Positions 17,523-26,735 of a stretch of DNA of 64,000 nucleotides are shown piece by piece. Position 1 is the stretch's first letter; each line of letters begins with the position of its first letter. The stretch is from contig NZ_CP025012.1 in the NCBI RefSeq assembly GCF_002953715.1, positions 2,666,001 through 2,730,000 of the forward strand, written 5' to 3'. The notes below the pieces were generated by a model that was given only the letters and a program-made list of their open reading frames with translations, did not search any database and was not told where the DNA came from. The DNA is from Rhizobium leguminosarum. GTDB lineage: Bacteria; Pseudomonadota; Alphaproteobacteria; Rhizobiales; Rhizobiaceae. A program made the translations under genes and the position numbers.

Positions 17523-18082
17523 GACAACACCGCTCCCGGCTGTCTTGCGACAAGCGCCCGGCCGGCTGCCGCGCCGGCATGCAGGCAGATGAGCCCGATC
17601 GCCGCGAGAGAATTGATCAGCAGAACATCAGCGACTACCGCTGCCGAAAACGCGCCCTCACCTGACGGAAGCACCGCCGTTGCGGCAAACAGCACGCCTT
17701 CATAGACAACGAACCCGGCCAGGAAGGCGCCGGCCATCGTGACGGTAAGATCTGTCGAGAGACGAAGTACCCCGAGCGCCGTAGCCAGGCATGCAAATGC
17801 CGCGATACCGATCGCCAGACCCCAGGCATAGCTGTCCCAGGTCTGGGGATAGCCGAGCACGAGATATCCGACCATCTGGTTGGCAAGCCAGGCCAGCAGA
17901 ACCGCCGTCACCGCCATCCGCCGGCGAAGAATGACCGCCGATACCGCCGCCAAGGCCACAAAGGGCGTGATGCAGGCAAAAAGCAGGCTGAGAGCGACGC
18001 TCGCACCTGAAATGACGACGACCCAGGCGACAGCGAAGCCGGGTGCGACAGGGCGTAGGGGAAGCTGATTTCGTTCGAGCAT
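17519..18082 (-). CDS. Five- or six-span membrane protein in B12-uptake operon
   Basis: A 187-residue integral membrane protein with no family I recognise with confidence. Hydrophobic segments lie at about residues 16-50, 57-78, 84-105, 110-130 and 140-165. GGAG lies seven bases before the ATG. It is the last gene in line behind the riboswitch-controlled ABC transporter, 98 bases after the ATPase stop, so a role in cobalamin or cobinamide/cobalt handling is a reasonable inference. The 3' end overlaps the end of the convergent HIT gene by 4 bases. Confidence 0.7.
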   Translation of the reverse strand: MLERNQLPLRPVAPGFAVAWVVVISGASVALSLLFACITPFVALAAVSAVILRRRMAVTAVLLAWLANQMVGYLVLGYPQTWDSYAWGLAIGIAAFACLATALGVLRLSTDLTVTMAGAFLAGFVVYEGVLFAATAVLPSGEGAFSAAVVADVLLINSLAAIGLICLHAGAAAGRALVARQPGAVLS

Positions 18083-18180
18083 CTCGAAACTCCATTCGAC
18101 CGCCGGAAATAATACGCCAGTCCGGGAAAAAGGCTAGCGAGGCCATACCTCCTCTTGTGATCGAAATTCCCGGCCATTCC

Positions 18181-18945
18181 TCAATCCATGATGTATTGGA
18201 TATGATGCCGGCCGTGCACGGCCGATTTCTGGACATGGGCGCGAACGCCGAAGACCCGGCCGATCATATCCTCCGTCAGCACCTCCTCCGGCGCTCCCGA
18301 GGCGACGACCTCGCCTTTCTGAAGCACCGCCAGCCTGTCGCAGAACATCGCCGCCAGATTGAGATCGTGCAGCGCGACGATGCAGGTGATGCCGAGCTTC
18401 GAGATCAGCGAGAGAATGTCGAGCTGATGCTGGATATCAAGATGGTTGGTCGGCTCGTCGAGCAGCAGTTCGCTCGGCGCCTGCGCCAGCGATCTGGCAA
18501 TATGGACGCGCTGGCGCTCGCCGCCCGAGAGCGTCTGCCAGAGCTGGCCCGCCCTCTCCTGCATGCCCGTCCGCGACAGGGCCTCGTCGACGGCGGCGTC
18601 GTCTCCCGCGCCCCAGGACGACAACAGCCCGCGATGCGGCGTGCGGCCGAGCCGCACCACGTCGCGCACGGTCAATTGCGTATCGGTCGTCGACTGCTGC
18701 TCGACAAAGGCGACGCGACGCGCAAGGGCTGCGCGCGGCAGCGAGGAAATGTCGTCGTCACCCAGCCGGATGATGCCGCTGCGAACCTTGCGCAGCCGGC
18801 AGATCAATCTGAGAAGGCTGGATTTGCCGGAACCGTTCGGTCCGAGTAGGCCGAGCACCTTGCCCTTTTCCACCGTCAGGCTGACGCCGTTGACGATGAC
18901 GATATTACCGGCGGCAAAGCTCACCTCGTCGATGCTGATGCTCAT
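18181..18945 (-). CDS. ABC transporter ATPase, B12/siderophore type
   Basis: A 254-residue ATPase with intact Walker A (GPNGSGKSS near residue 35), ABC signature (LSGGERQRVHIA) and Walker B (LLLDEPTNHLD). This is the BtuD/FecE/FhuC type. Its ATG overlaps the permease stop (ATGA, 18942-18945). The B12 riboswitch ahead of the operon makes corrinoid import the likely job rather than iron-siderophore uptake. Confidence 0.9.
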   Translation of the reverse strand: MSISIDEVSFAAGNIVIVNGVSLTVEKGKVLGLLGPNGSGKSSLLRLICRLRKVRSGIIRLGDDDISSLPRAALARRVAFVEQQSTTDTQLTVRDVVRLGRTPHRGLLSSWGAGDDAAVDEALSRTGMQERAGQLWQTLSGGERQRVHIARSLAQAPSELLLDEPTNHLDIQHQLDILSLISKLGITCIVALHDLNLAAMFCDRLAVLQKGEVVASGAPEEVLTEDMIGRVFGVRAHVQKSAVHGRHHIQYIMD

Positions 18946-19982
18946 GCCTTCGCCCGCACACGATAGAGGATGACGGCGAAGGCCGGTGCGCCGAAGAGAG
19001 CGGTGACGACCCCGATCGGCAGGATCTGCTGCGGGATGATGATGCGCGAAATGATATCGGCTCCGACCATGTAGATCGCGCCGCCGAGCGCCGTTGCCGG
19101 CAGCAGCCGCCTATGCGCCGGCCCGACGAGGAAGCGGGCGGCATGGGGAATGACGAGGCCAACGAAGCCGATCGAACCCACCATGCTGACGACGCTTGCC
19201 GTCATCGCCGCCGTCATGGCGAACAGCACGATCTGGACGCGGCGTACGGCAATGCCGAGTGAGGCGGCGGCATCCGTGCCGAAGGCGAAGGCGTCGAGCG
19301 CCCGCACATGGGCCATGCAGATGACGAAACCCGTAAGCGCGATCGGCACCGACAGATAGACATCGGGCCAGCGCACGCCGCTGAGCGAACCCAGCAGCCA
19401 GAACAGGATGCCGCGCGCCTGCTCGGCATTCGCCGATGTCGTCACGATGTAGGAGGTCAGCGCATTGAAGAGCTGCGAACCGGCGACGCCGCACAAGATG
19501 ATGCGCTCGCCGGTTCCCCCCGCACCCGTCGCCAGGATGCCGACCAGCAGAAAGGCAATGACCGCACCGATAAAGGCGCCGCTCGACAGGCCGAGAACAC
19601 CGTAGCCGAAGCCGAGGATCATCACGCAGACGGCCCCCGTCGAGGCGCCGGCGGAGATGCCAAGCACGTAGGGTTCGGCCAGCGGATTGCGCAGCAGCGC
19701 CTGGAGGATCGCGCCGGAAAGCGAGAGCGACGCGCCGACGCTGGCCGCGACGAGCGCGCGGCTCAGACGATAATCCCAGACGATGCCCTGGTGGATGCGG
19801 CTGAGCTCGAAATCCGTTCCGAACAGGCGGTTCGAAACCGCCTCCGCCGTCGTCGCAAGCGGGATGGCGATCTCGCCGATCGAAACGGCAAGACTGATCA
19901 TCAGCCCGAGCATGAGAAGCGCGGCCATGGTGAGCGCAGAAAGCGCCCACCATCCCTGTTGCCTGACCGATATTGCCTTCAC
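18942..19982 (-). CDS. FecCD-family ABC permease (B12 uptake type)
   Basis: A 346-residue permease with about ten membrane spans and the FecCD landmarks RALVAASVGASLSLSGAILQ near residue 73, PLAEPYVLGISAGASTGAV and the C-terminal GLVIPHAARFLVGPAHRRLLP. Its start overlaps the stop of the binding protein gene (ATGA, 19979-19982). Such proteins form a homodimer that receives corrinoids or ferric siderophores from the periplasmic protein. Confidence 0.92.
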   Translation of the reverse strand: MKAISVRQQGWWALSALTMAALLMLGLMISLAVSIGEIAIPLATTAEAVSNRLFGTDFELSRIHQGIVWDYRLSRALVAASVGASLSLSGAILQALLRNPLAEPYVLGISAGASTGAVCVMILGFGYGVLGLSSGAFIGAVIAFLLVGILATGAGGTGERIILCGVAGSQLFNALTSYIVTTSANAEQARGILFWLLGSLSGVRWPDVYLSVPIALTGFVICMAHVRALDAFAFGTDAAASLGIAVRRVQIVLFAMTAAMTASVVSMVGSIGFVGLVIPHAARFLVGPAHRRLLPATALGGAIYMVGADIISRIIIPQQILPIGVVTALFGAPAFAVILYRVRAKA

Positions 19983-20995
19983 TGCGCCAGGCCGAAGGAC
20001 TTGATGCCGTTCGCCAATGTCTCGATACCGTCGATCGTGCGGATCGTCGGGTTCATCGACTGCGCGTCCATCATCACGAAGTGCTTGTTTTTGACCGCGT
20101 CCAGCTCCTTGGTCACAGGATCATTCTCGAGGAAATCGACCTTGACCTTGGGATCGTCAGCGGCGTAACGGCGACGGTCCATGGTCGCCAGCACGATCAC
20201 GGTAGGGTTCGCCTGGGCGATGGTTTCCCAACCGACCAGCGGCCATTCCTCTTCGGTGGTGACGACGTTCTTCGCACCGATCGTCTTCAGGATATAGGCG
20301 GGCGCGCTGTTCTTGCCGGCAATGAAGGCGTCGCCGTTGACGTCCTTGCTGGAGAACCAGAAGACGACGGGCAGGTTCTTGCCCGACGCGCCTGATATCG
20401 AAGCGACGGCATCCGCCTCGCGCTTCTTCAGCTCCGAAATCAGCGCATCGCCGCGCTCCTTCACGTCGAAAATCTCCGAGAGCTCGGTAATTTCCCGGTA
20501 GATCAGCTCCATCGTGAACAGCTCCTTGCGCACGCCGTCGCCACCATCGGTGTTGACCTTGGCGACGCAATCGGCCGGCGCGAGATAGGTATTGATCCCG
20601 AGATCCTCGAACTGCTCCCGCCTGCCGACGGAGCCTTGCGCGCCGACATGCCATTCGAACTCGGCCGCGACTAGGTCGGGCTCCTGCCCGACGACGGATT
20701 CGAAGCTCGGATCGTTGTCGGCAAGCCGCTTTATCTTGCTGTTGGCCTCGGCATATTGCGGCAGGACTGGACCGACCCAGACGGCCGTTCCGGCGATCTT
20801 GTCGGCAAGGCCGAGCGAGAAGAGAACTTCCGTCATGCCCTGGCCGATCGAAACGATCCTCGCCGGCGCCTTTTCGAAGGTCACCTGCTGGCCGCAATTG
20901 GTGATGGTCAAGGGATATTGGGTCGCGGCAAGGCTTGGTGCCGCAAGGCCGGCGAGCCCGAAGGCAAATGTCATGGTGGCGAGAATCTGGCGCAT
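19979..20995 (-). CDS. Periplasmic substrate-binding protein, B12/siderophore type
   Basis: A 338-residue binding protein with a signal peptide (MRQILATMTFAFGLAGLAAPSLAA) and the class III solute-binding fold (ARIVSIGQGMTEVLFSLGLADKIAGTAVW). It is the first large gene of the transport operon and is preceded by a cobalamin riboswitch and a 22-codon leader frame. By context it binds cobalamin, cobinamide or a similar corrinoid. Confidence 0.9.
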   Translation of the reverse strand: MRQILATMTFAFGLAGLAAPSLAATQYPLTITNCGQQVTFEKAPARIVSIGQGMTEVLFSLGLADKIAGTAVWVGPVLPQYAEANSKIKRLADNDPSFESVVGQEPDLVAAEFEWHVGAQGSVGRREQFEDLGINTYLAPADCVAKVNTDGGDGVRKELFTMELIYREITELSEIFDVKERGDALISELKKREADAVASISGASGKNLPVVFWFSSKDVNGDAFIAGKNSAPAYILKTIGAKNVVTTEEEWPLVGWETIAQANPTVIVLATMDRRRYAADDPKVKVDFLENDPVTKELDAVKNKHFVMMDAQSMNPTIRTIDGIETLANGIKSFGLAQ

Positions 20996-21068
20996 GGAAA
21001 ACCTCGATGAGGGGAAAAATCACGGCCGTTCCGCGCATGTGCGCGGACCGAAAGCACGCTTAGGCGCA

Positions 21069-21137
21069 CTAGCCGCAGGAGGCCCAATCGAGACGGATGC
21101 ATGCCGGAATTCGGCGAAGGTTCAGCAGGTCAATCAT
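21069..21137 (-). CDS. 22-codon leader ORF behind the B12 riboswitch
   Basis: ATG at 21137, TAG at 21069, with AAAGGA about six bases before the ATG. The peptide begins MIDLLNLRRIPAC, continues IRLDW and ends with a second Cys at residue 21 (Cys13 and Cys21). It lies between the riboswitch and the binding-protein gene, whose start is about 74 bases further on. It could be a leader peptide whose translation is controlled by the riboswitch and which couples to the transport genes. Function is inference; no family known. Confidence 0.5.
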   Translation of the reverse strand: MIDLLNLRRIPACIRLDWASCG

Positions 21138-21183
21138 ATCTGTTCCTTTCCGAGCATCCCCGCCCGGTTGATTGGATCGTGAT

Positions 21184-21385
21184 TGACGGCAGGTCTCCTG
21201 GCTTGCGGATATCTGTCGCTTCATCCGCCTTCCCGCGCGATAGTTCGCAGTGGCAGGCCATAGGCCCTTCAGAGATGGCCAGTCGCTGGCCATTCCTGAG
21301 ATGATCGACAATCCGCTTACAGTTGCGGGGGCAGCCACGGTCTCGGTCCCTACTGGGTAATCCTCACCGTGTTCCCTATTAATCC
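21184..21385 (-). promoter_or_regulatory. Cobalamin (B12) riboswitch
   Basis: Read on the minus strand, the segment contains the B12 riboswitch core: GGAACACGGTGAGGA near the 5' end, then CCGTGGCTGCCCCCGC, AACTGTAAGCGG, GCCACTG, CGGGAAGGCGG and the closing GCCAGGAGACCTGCC at about 21188-21202. A perfect extra hairpin (TGGCCAG-CTGGCCA, 21279-21295) forms a peripheral arm. It sits upstream of the ABC uptake operon and would shut it off when cobalamin is plentiful. Confidence 0.93.
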
Positions 21386-21654
21386 CCTTGGAGTCATCTT
21401 CAGGGAACCGTCGCACCCAGTTACGTTGCCTGCCCGCCTGACGTCAATGATTATTGCGGAGGATCGTGCCGGCCCACCGCGGCCAATTGCGAGAGCTCGA
21501 AGCAAAACTCGCGAGCGCCGTCGCGCAAAAGCTATCGTCTGCGGCGCTGACGCCAGCGCCGGGGCATCCGTCGGCGTGCGTCACGACGGATTGCGGAAGG
21601 CAGGCCCACGACATAGCTTTGGCGCCACCGATTTCAACGAGGTCTGATGTAGCA

Positions 21655-22149
21655 ATGAGCAATCCGGATAGCGCCGATCTCGCCGCAGCCAGGATAGACG
21701 CAATTCGCCAAGCAGCCGAGCAAGGCGATGCACAAGCACAATTTGAATTAGGCCACATCACCGCACGAGGTGAAGGTGTCACCGGGGATAAAGCCGAAGG
21801 CGCAAGCTGGATTCGGAAAGCCGCCAGTCAAGGCCATGCCGACGCACAGTATTTATTGGGCTTGATGAGAGAAGACGGCAACGGTTGCGATATCGATCCA
21901 ACAGACGCCGTGAGATGGTACGGCCAGGCCGCAAATCAGGATCATGCCGGTGCACAATACAGGCTAGCCCAAATGAAAGAGCACGGCGTGGGCTGCGAGA
22001 TCAATTTGACAGAGGCTTTCAAATGGTACCGTCGTGCAGCGCTTCAGGATTACCCTGATGCAAGAGAAGATCTGCTCGATTTATGTCGTGCACATCCAGA
22101 CCTGCCGCTTCCAGTATCAGAATTGCTCGATGGCAAAGGTCGTTCCTGA
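21655..22149 (+). CDS. Sel1-like repeat protein
   Basis: A 164-residue protein built from about three Sel1/TPR-like repeats of 36 residues (for example AQYLLGLMREDGNGCDIDPTDAV and AQYRLAQMKEHGVGCEINLTEAF). Such proteins act as protein-binding scaffolds, often in signalling or envelope stress. No signal peptide is seen from the ATG at 21655. The open frame reaches back to 21454 but that part is not repeat-like and has no good start. Confidence 0.78.
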   Translation: MSNPDSADLAAARIDAIRQAAEQGDAQAQFELGHITARGEGVTGDKAEGASWIRKAASQGHADAQYLLGLMREDGNGCDIDPTDAVRWYGQAANQDHAGAQYRLAQMKEHGVGCEINLTEAFKWYRRAALQDYPDAREDLLDLCRAHPDLPLPVSELLDGKGRS

Positions 22150-22215
22150 TACCCAGCCCTTTGTCCGGCGGCGCAATCGTCCAGACGCCGTCGCCGCCCG
22201 CTATTCACTCCGCCC

Positions 22216-23496
22216 CTACAACGCATCCAGCGGAATCTTCAAATACCGCCGGCCGTTCTCCTCCGGCTCGGGCAACCGCCCGCCGCGGATATTCACCTGT
22301 AGCGCGTGCAGCATCAGCTTCGGCTTCGGCAGCGTGCGGTCGCGCGCCTGGCGCAGCGCGACGAAGCCCGCCTCGTCGATGCCTGCGATATGAGGATTGG
22401 CGCTTTTCTGGGCGGTCACCGTGCTTTCCCAGCGCGGGTGGCGGCCGCCAGGCTGGTAGTCGTGGCCGGAAAAGAGGCGGGTCTCCTCGGGTAGCGTCAG
22501 GATCGCCTGGATCGTGTGCCAGAGGGCGCTAGCACTGCCGCCCGGAAAATCGGTTCGCGCCGTGCCGGAATCCGGCGTGAACACGGTGTCGTGCACGAAG
22601 GCGGCGTCGCCGATCACATAGGTGATCGAGGCAAGGGTATGGCCGGGCGAAAACATCACGCGGGCTTTAAGCGCACCGATCTCGAACGTGTCGCCATCGG
22701 CAAACAGCCGGTCCCATTGCGTGCCGTCGGTCGCGAGCGCCGGCCAGTTGTAGATCTCCTTCCAGAGCGTCTGCACGTCGGTGACATGGGCGCCGATCGC
22801 CGTCGGCGCGCCGGTCTTCTCATGCAGATAATGCGCGGCGGAGAAATGATCGGCATGCGGATGCGTGTCGAGGATCCACTCGACCGTCAGCCCTTCACTT
22901 TTGATATGAGCGAGGATTGCGTCGGCATTGGCCGTTCCCGTCGCCCCCGACATCTCGTCGAAATCGAGCACCGGGTCGATGATGGCGCAGCGTTTCGTTG
23001 CCGGGTCGGAAACGACATATTGCACGCTGCAGGTGCGGGGCTCGAAGAAGGCCTTCACATGGGCCACCTGCCCTGACCGCTTTTCCAGCCAGCGGCGCGC
23101 GCCGGCAAGATCGAAACCGAGGTTTTGACCGAAGGCCTCGACATCTCCGGGCTTCATCCGCCCGTCGAGCACCTCGCCCAGCGCATAGAGCGTCAACGCC
23201 CGCGTGCCGCTCTTGCAATGGGCGACGACCGGTCCCTTGGCCTCGGCCATCGCCGCCTGGAAGGCGCGAATATCGGCCTCGGTGATCTCGGCCCCCTTCA
23301 CCGGCACGAAGCCGTAGGCGAGCCCGGCGGCAGCGGCGGAAGCCTTTTCCGCGGTATTGCCCGGCTGCCCCGGCTCCTCGCCATCCGGCCGGGCATTGAT
23401 GACGGCGGCAAAGCCATCAGCCGCGAAGGCGGCAAAACCTGCGGCGTCGGGCTGCCCCGCCACCGATATCAGCTCATTGACCCTCACGGATGTCAT
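22216..23496 (-). CDS. blh: Bifunctional sulfur transferase/persulfide dioxygenase (Blh type)
   Basis: A 426-residue fusion. The N-terminal ~105 residues form a DUF442 phosphatase/rhodanese-like domain with the loop AHCKSGTRA. The rest is an ETHE1-like metallo-beta-lactamase domain with THPHADH near residue 215 and FSPGHTLASITYV and FSGHDYQPGG later. This matches Blh proteins, which oxidise persulfides made from hydrogen sulfide. The start at 23496 is preferred to 23526. A DsrE protein gene lies upstream on the same strand, which supports a sulfide-handling role. Confidence 0.9.
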   Translation of the reverse strand: MTSVRVNELISVAGQPDAAGFAAFAADGFAAVINARPDGEEPGQPGNTAEKASAAAAGLAYGFVPVKGAEITEADIRAFQAAMAEAKGPVVAHCKSGTRALTLYALGEVLDGRMKPGDVEAFGQNLGFDLAGARRWLEKRSGQVAHVKAFFEPRTCSVQYVVSDPATKRCAIIDPVLDFDEMSGATGTANADAILAHIKSEGLTVEWILDTHPHADHFSAAHYLHEKTGAPTAIGAHVTDVQTLWKEIYNWPALATDGTQWDRLFADGDTFEIGALKARVMFSPGHTLASITYVIGDAAFVHDTVFTPDSGTARTDFPGGSASALWHTIQAILTLPEETRLFSGHDYQPGGRHPRWESTVTAQKSANPHIAGIDEAGFVALRQARDRTLPKPKLMLHALQVNIRGGRLPEPEENGRRYLKIPLDAL

Positions 23497-23678
23497 CGAA
23501 GCCCCCGCGCTGCCCGCACCAGGCATTCTCGCACGTATATCGATACAATCTCACAAGTATATTGCCGAACGCAAGAATAGGCGGCTGGTATTCCTCTGCA
23601 CCCCTCGCCGATCCGCAAAGCCTGACGAAACCTGCGGGAGACGCTGCCCAAACTCCCGCCCATCCCGACGGCGTATCG

Positions 23679-24047
23679 TCAAAACGACAGCGTCGCAGCA
23701 CCTTCCTTGATCTCGGCATGCATGGCGCTGGCGCCGACGATGACGACGCCGTCGAGCAAGTCTTCCTGCGTATACCCGCGTGAGGTCACGCAGGGCGGAC
23801 AAACCCAGATCGTGCCGCCGCGCTGCTGAAAATTCTCGATCAGGCTCGACAGCGGATCAAGCGGCGGCACATGCGTCATGCGCTGGCCGCCCTTGCGCAC
23901 TAGGTCGATCCCGGTGCTGGTGAGGAATATCGAGACCTTCAGCCCGGCGGTGATGCCGCCATTGGCAATGGTGAAGGCGACGGAGGACAGTTCGGATTCG
24001 ATGCCCTTGGTGACGAGCACGAGCAGTTTGTCGCTTTGAGTTTGCAT
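23679..24047 (-). CDS. DsrE family sulfur-relay-like protein
   Basis: A 122-residue DsrE-fold protein (VLVTKGIESELSSVAFTIAN, then VSIFLTSTGIDLV). It has a cysteine pair region WVCPPCVTSRG near residue 83 that corresponds to the sulfur-carrying cysteine site. It probably carries or senses sulfane sulfur. It lies about 180 bases upstream of the Blh gene on the same strand and is divergent from an AraC regulator. Confidence 0.82.
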   Translation of the reverse strand: MQTQSDKLLVLVTKGIESELSSVAFTIANGGITAGLKVSIFLTSTGIDLVRKGGQRMTHVPPLDPLSSLIENFQQRGGTIWVCPPCVTSRGYTQEDLLDGVVIVGASAMHAEIKEGAATLSF

Positions 24048-24137
24048 AGTATTCTCCCGTTTGTCAGGGTGAACGGCGTTCGCCCGGTTTGAACGAGATG
24101 ATGATAGGAGGGTGCGCGGGGCGCGTATTTGGCCGGA

Positions 24138-25136
24138 ATGCGTGAAGCCTTGTCCGAAAATCCAGACTCTGCGGGCGGTGTCGCGCGCGACGACGTGCTG
24201 TCGGCGCTGCTGTCGACGATCCGCCTTTCGGGATCACTGCAGTTCTGCTTCATGCCGACGGGCGAGTGGCAGACCGATGCCACGCCGGCCTTAGCGAGCC
24301 TTTCGGCGAAGGCTTCGGGCACGATGCCGTTTCACATCGTTGTGGAGGGCCACTGCTGGCTGAAGACGGAAGGTGAAGAAACCGATCTCGAGGCCGGCGA
24401 CGTGCTGGTCTTTCCCTTCGGCACCGGACATCAGCTCGGCGCGGGAAGAGACGGGAAGCTGGTGCTGCCGACCCGCGACCTGCCGCAAAAGCCGTGGCGT
24501 GAGATTCCCGTGCTCCGCTACGGCGACGAGACACAAGGCGTACGGCTGCTTTGCGGCTATCTGCAATGGGATGGCCTGAGCTTCGCGCCGCTGCGCCAGG
24601 CACTGCCGAGGCTGATCCATGTGAGGACACGGGCCGCCAATGACGGCGACTGGCTGCGCGCCACCATCCGCCAGATGATCGAGGAAGTCGACAGGCCCCG
24701 CGCCGGCGGCGTCTCGATGCTGCCGCGGCTGACCGAAATCATCTTCATCGAGATCCTCCGCCATCAGATCATGATGGCAGAGCCAAGCTCGGTCGGCTGG
24801 CTGGCAGCCCTCGCCGACCCCTCGCTCTCGCGATGCCTTTCCCTCATTCACGACGATCCCAGGCGTGGTTGGTCGCTGGAGCAGTTGGCGGCGGCCTCCG
24901 GCCTGTCGCGCAGCGCCCTTGCCGAACGCTTTCAGGCAATGCTCTCGACATCACCGATCCGCTATATCAGGGACTGGCGGCTCTACCTCGCAAGTGTCGC
25001 ACTCGCCACATCAGGCCGGCCGATCGCGGCGATCGCTTACGAGGCCGGCTATGCCACCGAAGCCGCCTTCAACCGCGCCTTCTCCCGCGCCTTCGCCACC
25101 CCGCCGGCCGCCTGGCGGGCGATGGCGCGAGCGTAG
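24138..25136 (+). CDS. AraC-family regulator with N-terminal cupin domain
   Basis: About 332 residues. The first ~190 form a cupin-type sensing domain (FHIVVEGHCWLKTEGEETDLEAGDVLVFP), and the C-terminus has two AraC helix-turn-helix units (LAAASGLSRSALAERFQAML; IAYEAGYATEAAFNRAFSRAF). The start is uncertain: TTG at 24129 and ATG at 24138 are both possible and neither has a well-placed ribosome binding site. It is divergent from the DsrE gene and may regulate the sulfur genes. Confidence 0.85.
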   Translation: MREALSENPDSAGGVARDDVLSALLSTIRLSGSLQFCFMPTGEWQTDATPALASLSAKASGTMPFHIVVEGHCWLKTEGEETDLEAGDVLVFPFGTGHQLGAGRDGKLVLPTRDLPQKPWREIPVLRYGDETQGVRLLCGYLQWDGLSFAPLRQALPRLIHVRTRAANDGDWLRATIRQMIEEVDRPRAGGVSMLPRLTEIIFIEILRHQIMMAEPSSVGWLAALADPSLSRCLSLIHDDPRRGWSLEQLAAASGLSRSALAERFQAMLSTSPIRYIRDWRLYLASVALATSGRPIAAIAYEAGYATEAAFNRAFSRAFATPPAAWRAMARA

Positions 25137-25187
25137 AGGGGTGATCGGCTCAATAAGCGCCAATGCTCAAGAGAGGTTGGTAGGAAG

Positions 25188-26735
25188 ATGCCGCGACATC
25201 CATGGGTGGAAAAAATCAAAGGATGCGCTAATTATAAAGACCATCAAAATTTGGAGCGAGCCTTGGATTCCGAATCCCCTCAGCCACTCACAGCTCGCTT
25301 TCCTGTCGGTGGCGGGGAAATTGGCCGGCTGATCCAGACTCGCGACTGGAGCAAAACATCGCTCGGTCCGCTCGACCTCTGGCCGCAAAGTCTGAAAACG
25401 GCCACCAACATGCTCCTGCTTTCACCCGTGCCGATCGTTCTTCTCTGGGGCGAAGACGGTGTGATGATCTATAACGATGCCTACTCCGTGTTCGCCGGCA
25501 GCCGTCATCCGGATCTTCTCGGTTCCAAGGTCCGCGAGGGCTGGAGCGAAATTGCCGACTTCAATGACAATGTGATGAAAGTCGGACTGTCAGGGAAGAC
25601 ACTTGCCTACGAGAATCAGGAACTGACGCTGTTGCGCCACGGCAGTCCGGCTCCTGCCTGGATGAACCTCGACTATTCGCCCGTCCTCGACGAAAGCGAA
25701 AAACCCGCCGGCGTGATCGCCATCGTCGTCGAAACCACGAAAAGCGTCCTTGCCCAGCGTCGGCTGCGCGAGAGCGAAGAGCGGTTCAGGGCGTTCACAA
25801 CAGCGACGACCGACATCGTCTACCGGATGAGCGCCGACTGGAAGGAGATGCAGCAGCTCGACGGACGCAACGTTCTCGCCGACACGGCCAATCCCACTGT
25901 CGCCTGGCAGGAGGCCTATCTGTTTCCCGAGGACATTCCCGCAATCGAGGCGGTGATCGACGAGGCCATCGCAAGCAAGGGTGTTTTCGAATGCGAGCAC
26001 CGCGTCCGCCGCGCCGACGGCAGCACCGGCTGGGTTCTGTCACGGGCCGTTCCGGTCCTGAACGACGCGGGCGCCACCGTCGAATGGTTCGGGGCCGCGA
26101 CCGATATCACCGAGCGGCGACGCAAGCAGCAACAGCTGGAACTCGTCGTTCATGAGCTCAACCATCGCGTCAAGAACAATCTGGCGATGGTGCAGGCCTT
26201 TGCGTACCGCACCTTCCGGGACGCCGAAGACATTCCTCGCGCGCTGGACAGTTTCACCGCGCGGCTGGTGTCACTCGGCCGCGCCAATGATCTGTTGACG
26301 GGAGAGCTGTGGAGCAGCGCCTCCTTGAAACAGACGCTCGACCAGGCGACCGTTCCGCATCGGCCGGACGGCGGGCGATGGGAGCTCGCCGGAGACGATA
26401 TAAGGGTGTCCGCAAAGACGGCGCTGGCGCTGACCATGGCCTTTCATGAACTCGGCACGAATGCCGTGCGCCACGGCGCATGGTCGAATGATGGCGGCGC
26501 CGTCCGCGTCAAATGCTCCCTCCAAATCATCGACGACGGAACGCAACGCTACCGCATAGATTGGGACGAACATGGCGGACCGCGTGTCGAGCAGCCGAAG
26601 AGGAAGGGATTCGGCACGGTCCTCATCCAGCGTGGCCTTGCCGCGGAGACCGGAGGCAGCGTGGATATCTCGTTCGCCGAAACGGGTTTTTCCTTCCGTC
26701 TCGACGCTCCGGCAGACCGTCTCCGGAATGAATGA
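25188..26735 (+). CDS. PAS-containing HWE-family sensor histidine kinase
   Basis: A 515-residue soluble kinase. Two PAS-type domains lie at about residues 45-190 and 195-310. They are followed by the HWE phosphoacceptor region (ELNHRVKNNLAMVQAF) and ATPase domain with FHELGTNAVRHGA and the diagnostic WDEHGGP. HWE kinases are common in rhizobia and often sense light, redox or small ligands. It overlaps the following receiver gene by 8 bases and forms a two-gene operon with it. Confidence 0.9.
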   Translation: MPRHPWVEKIKGCANYKDHQNLERALDSESPQPLTARFPVGGGEIGRLIQTRDWSKTSLGPLDLWPQSLKTATNMLLLSPVPIVLLWGEDGVMIYNDAYSVFAGSRHPDLLGSKVREGWSEIADFNDNVMKVGLSGKTLAYENQELTLLRHGSPAPAWMNLDYSPVLDESEKPAGVIAIVVETTKSVLAQRRLRESEERFRAFTTATTDIVYRMSADWKEMQQLDGRNVLADTANPTVAWQEAYLFPEDIPAIEAVIDEAIASKGVFECEHRVRRADGSTGWVLSRAVPVLNDAGATVEWFGAATDITERRRKQQQLELVVHELNHRVKNNLAMVQAFAYRTFRDAEDIPRALDSFTARLVSLGRANDLLTGELWSSASLKQTLDQATVPHRPDGGRWELAGDDIRVSAKTALALTMAFHELGTNAVRHGAWSNDGGAVRVKCSLQIIDDGTQRYRIDWDEHGGPRVEQPKRKGFGTVLIQRGLAAETGGSVDISFAETGFSFRLDAPADRLRNE

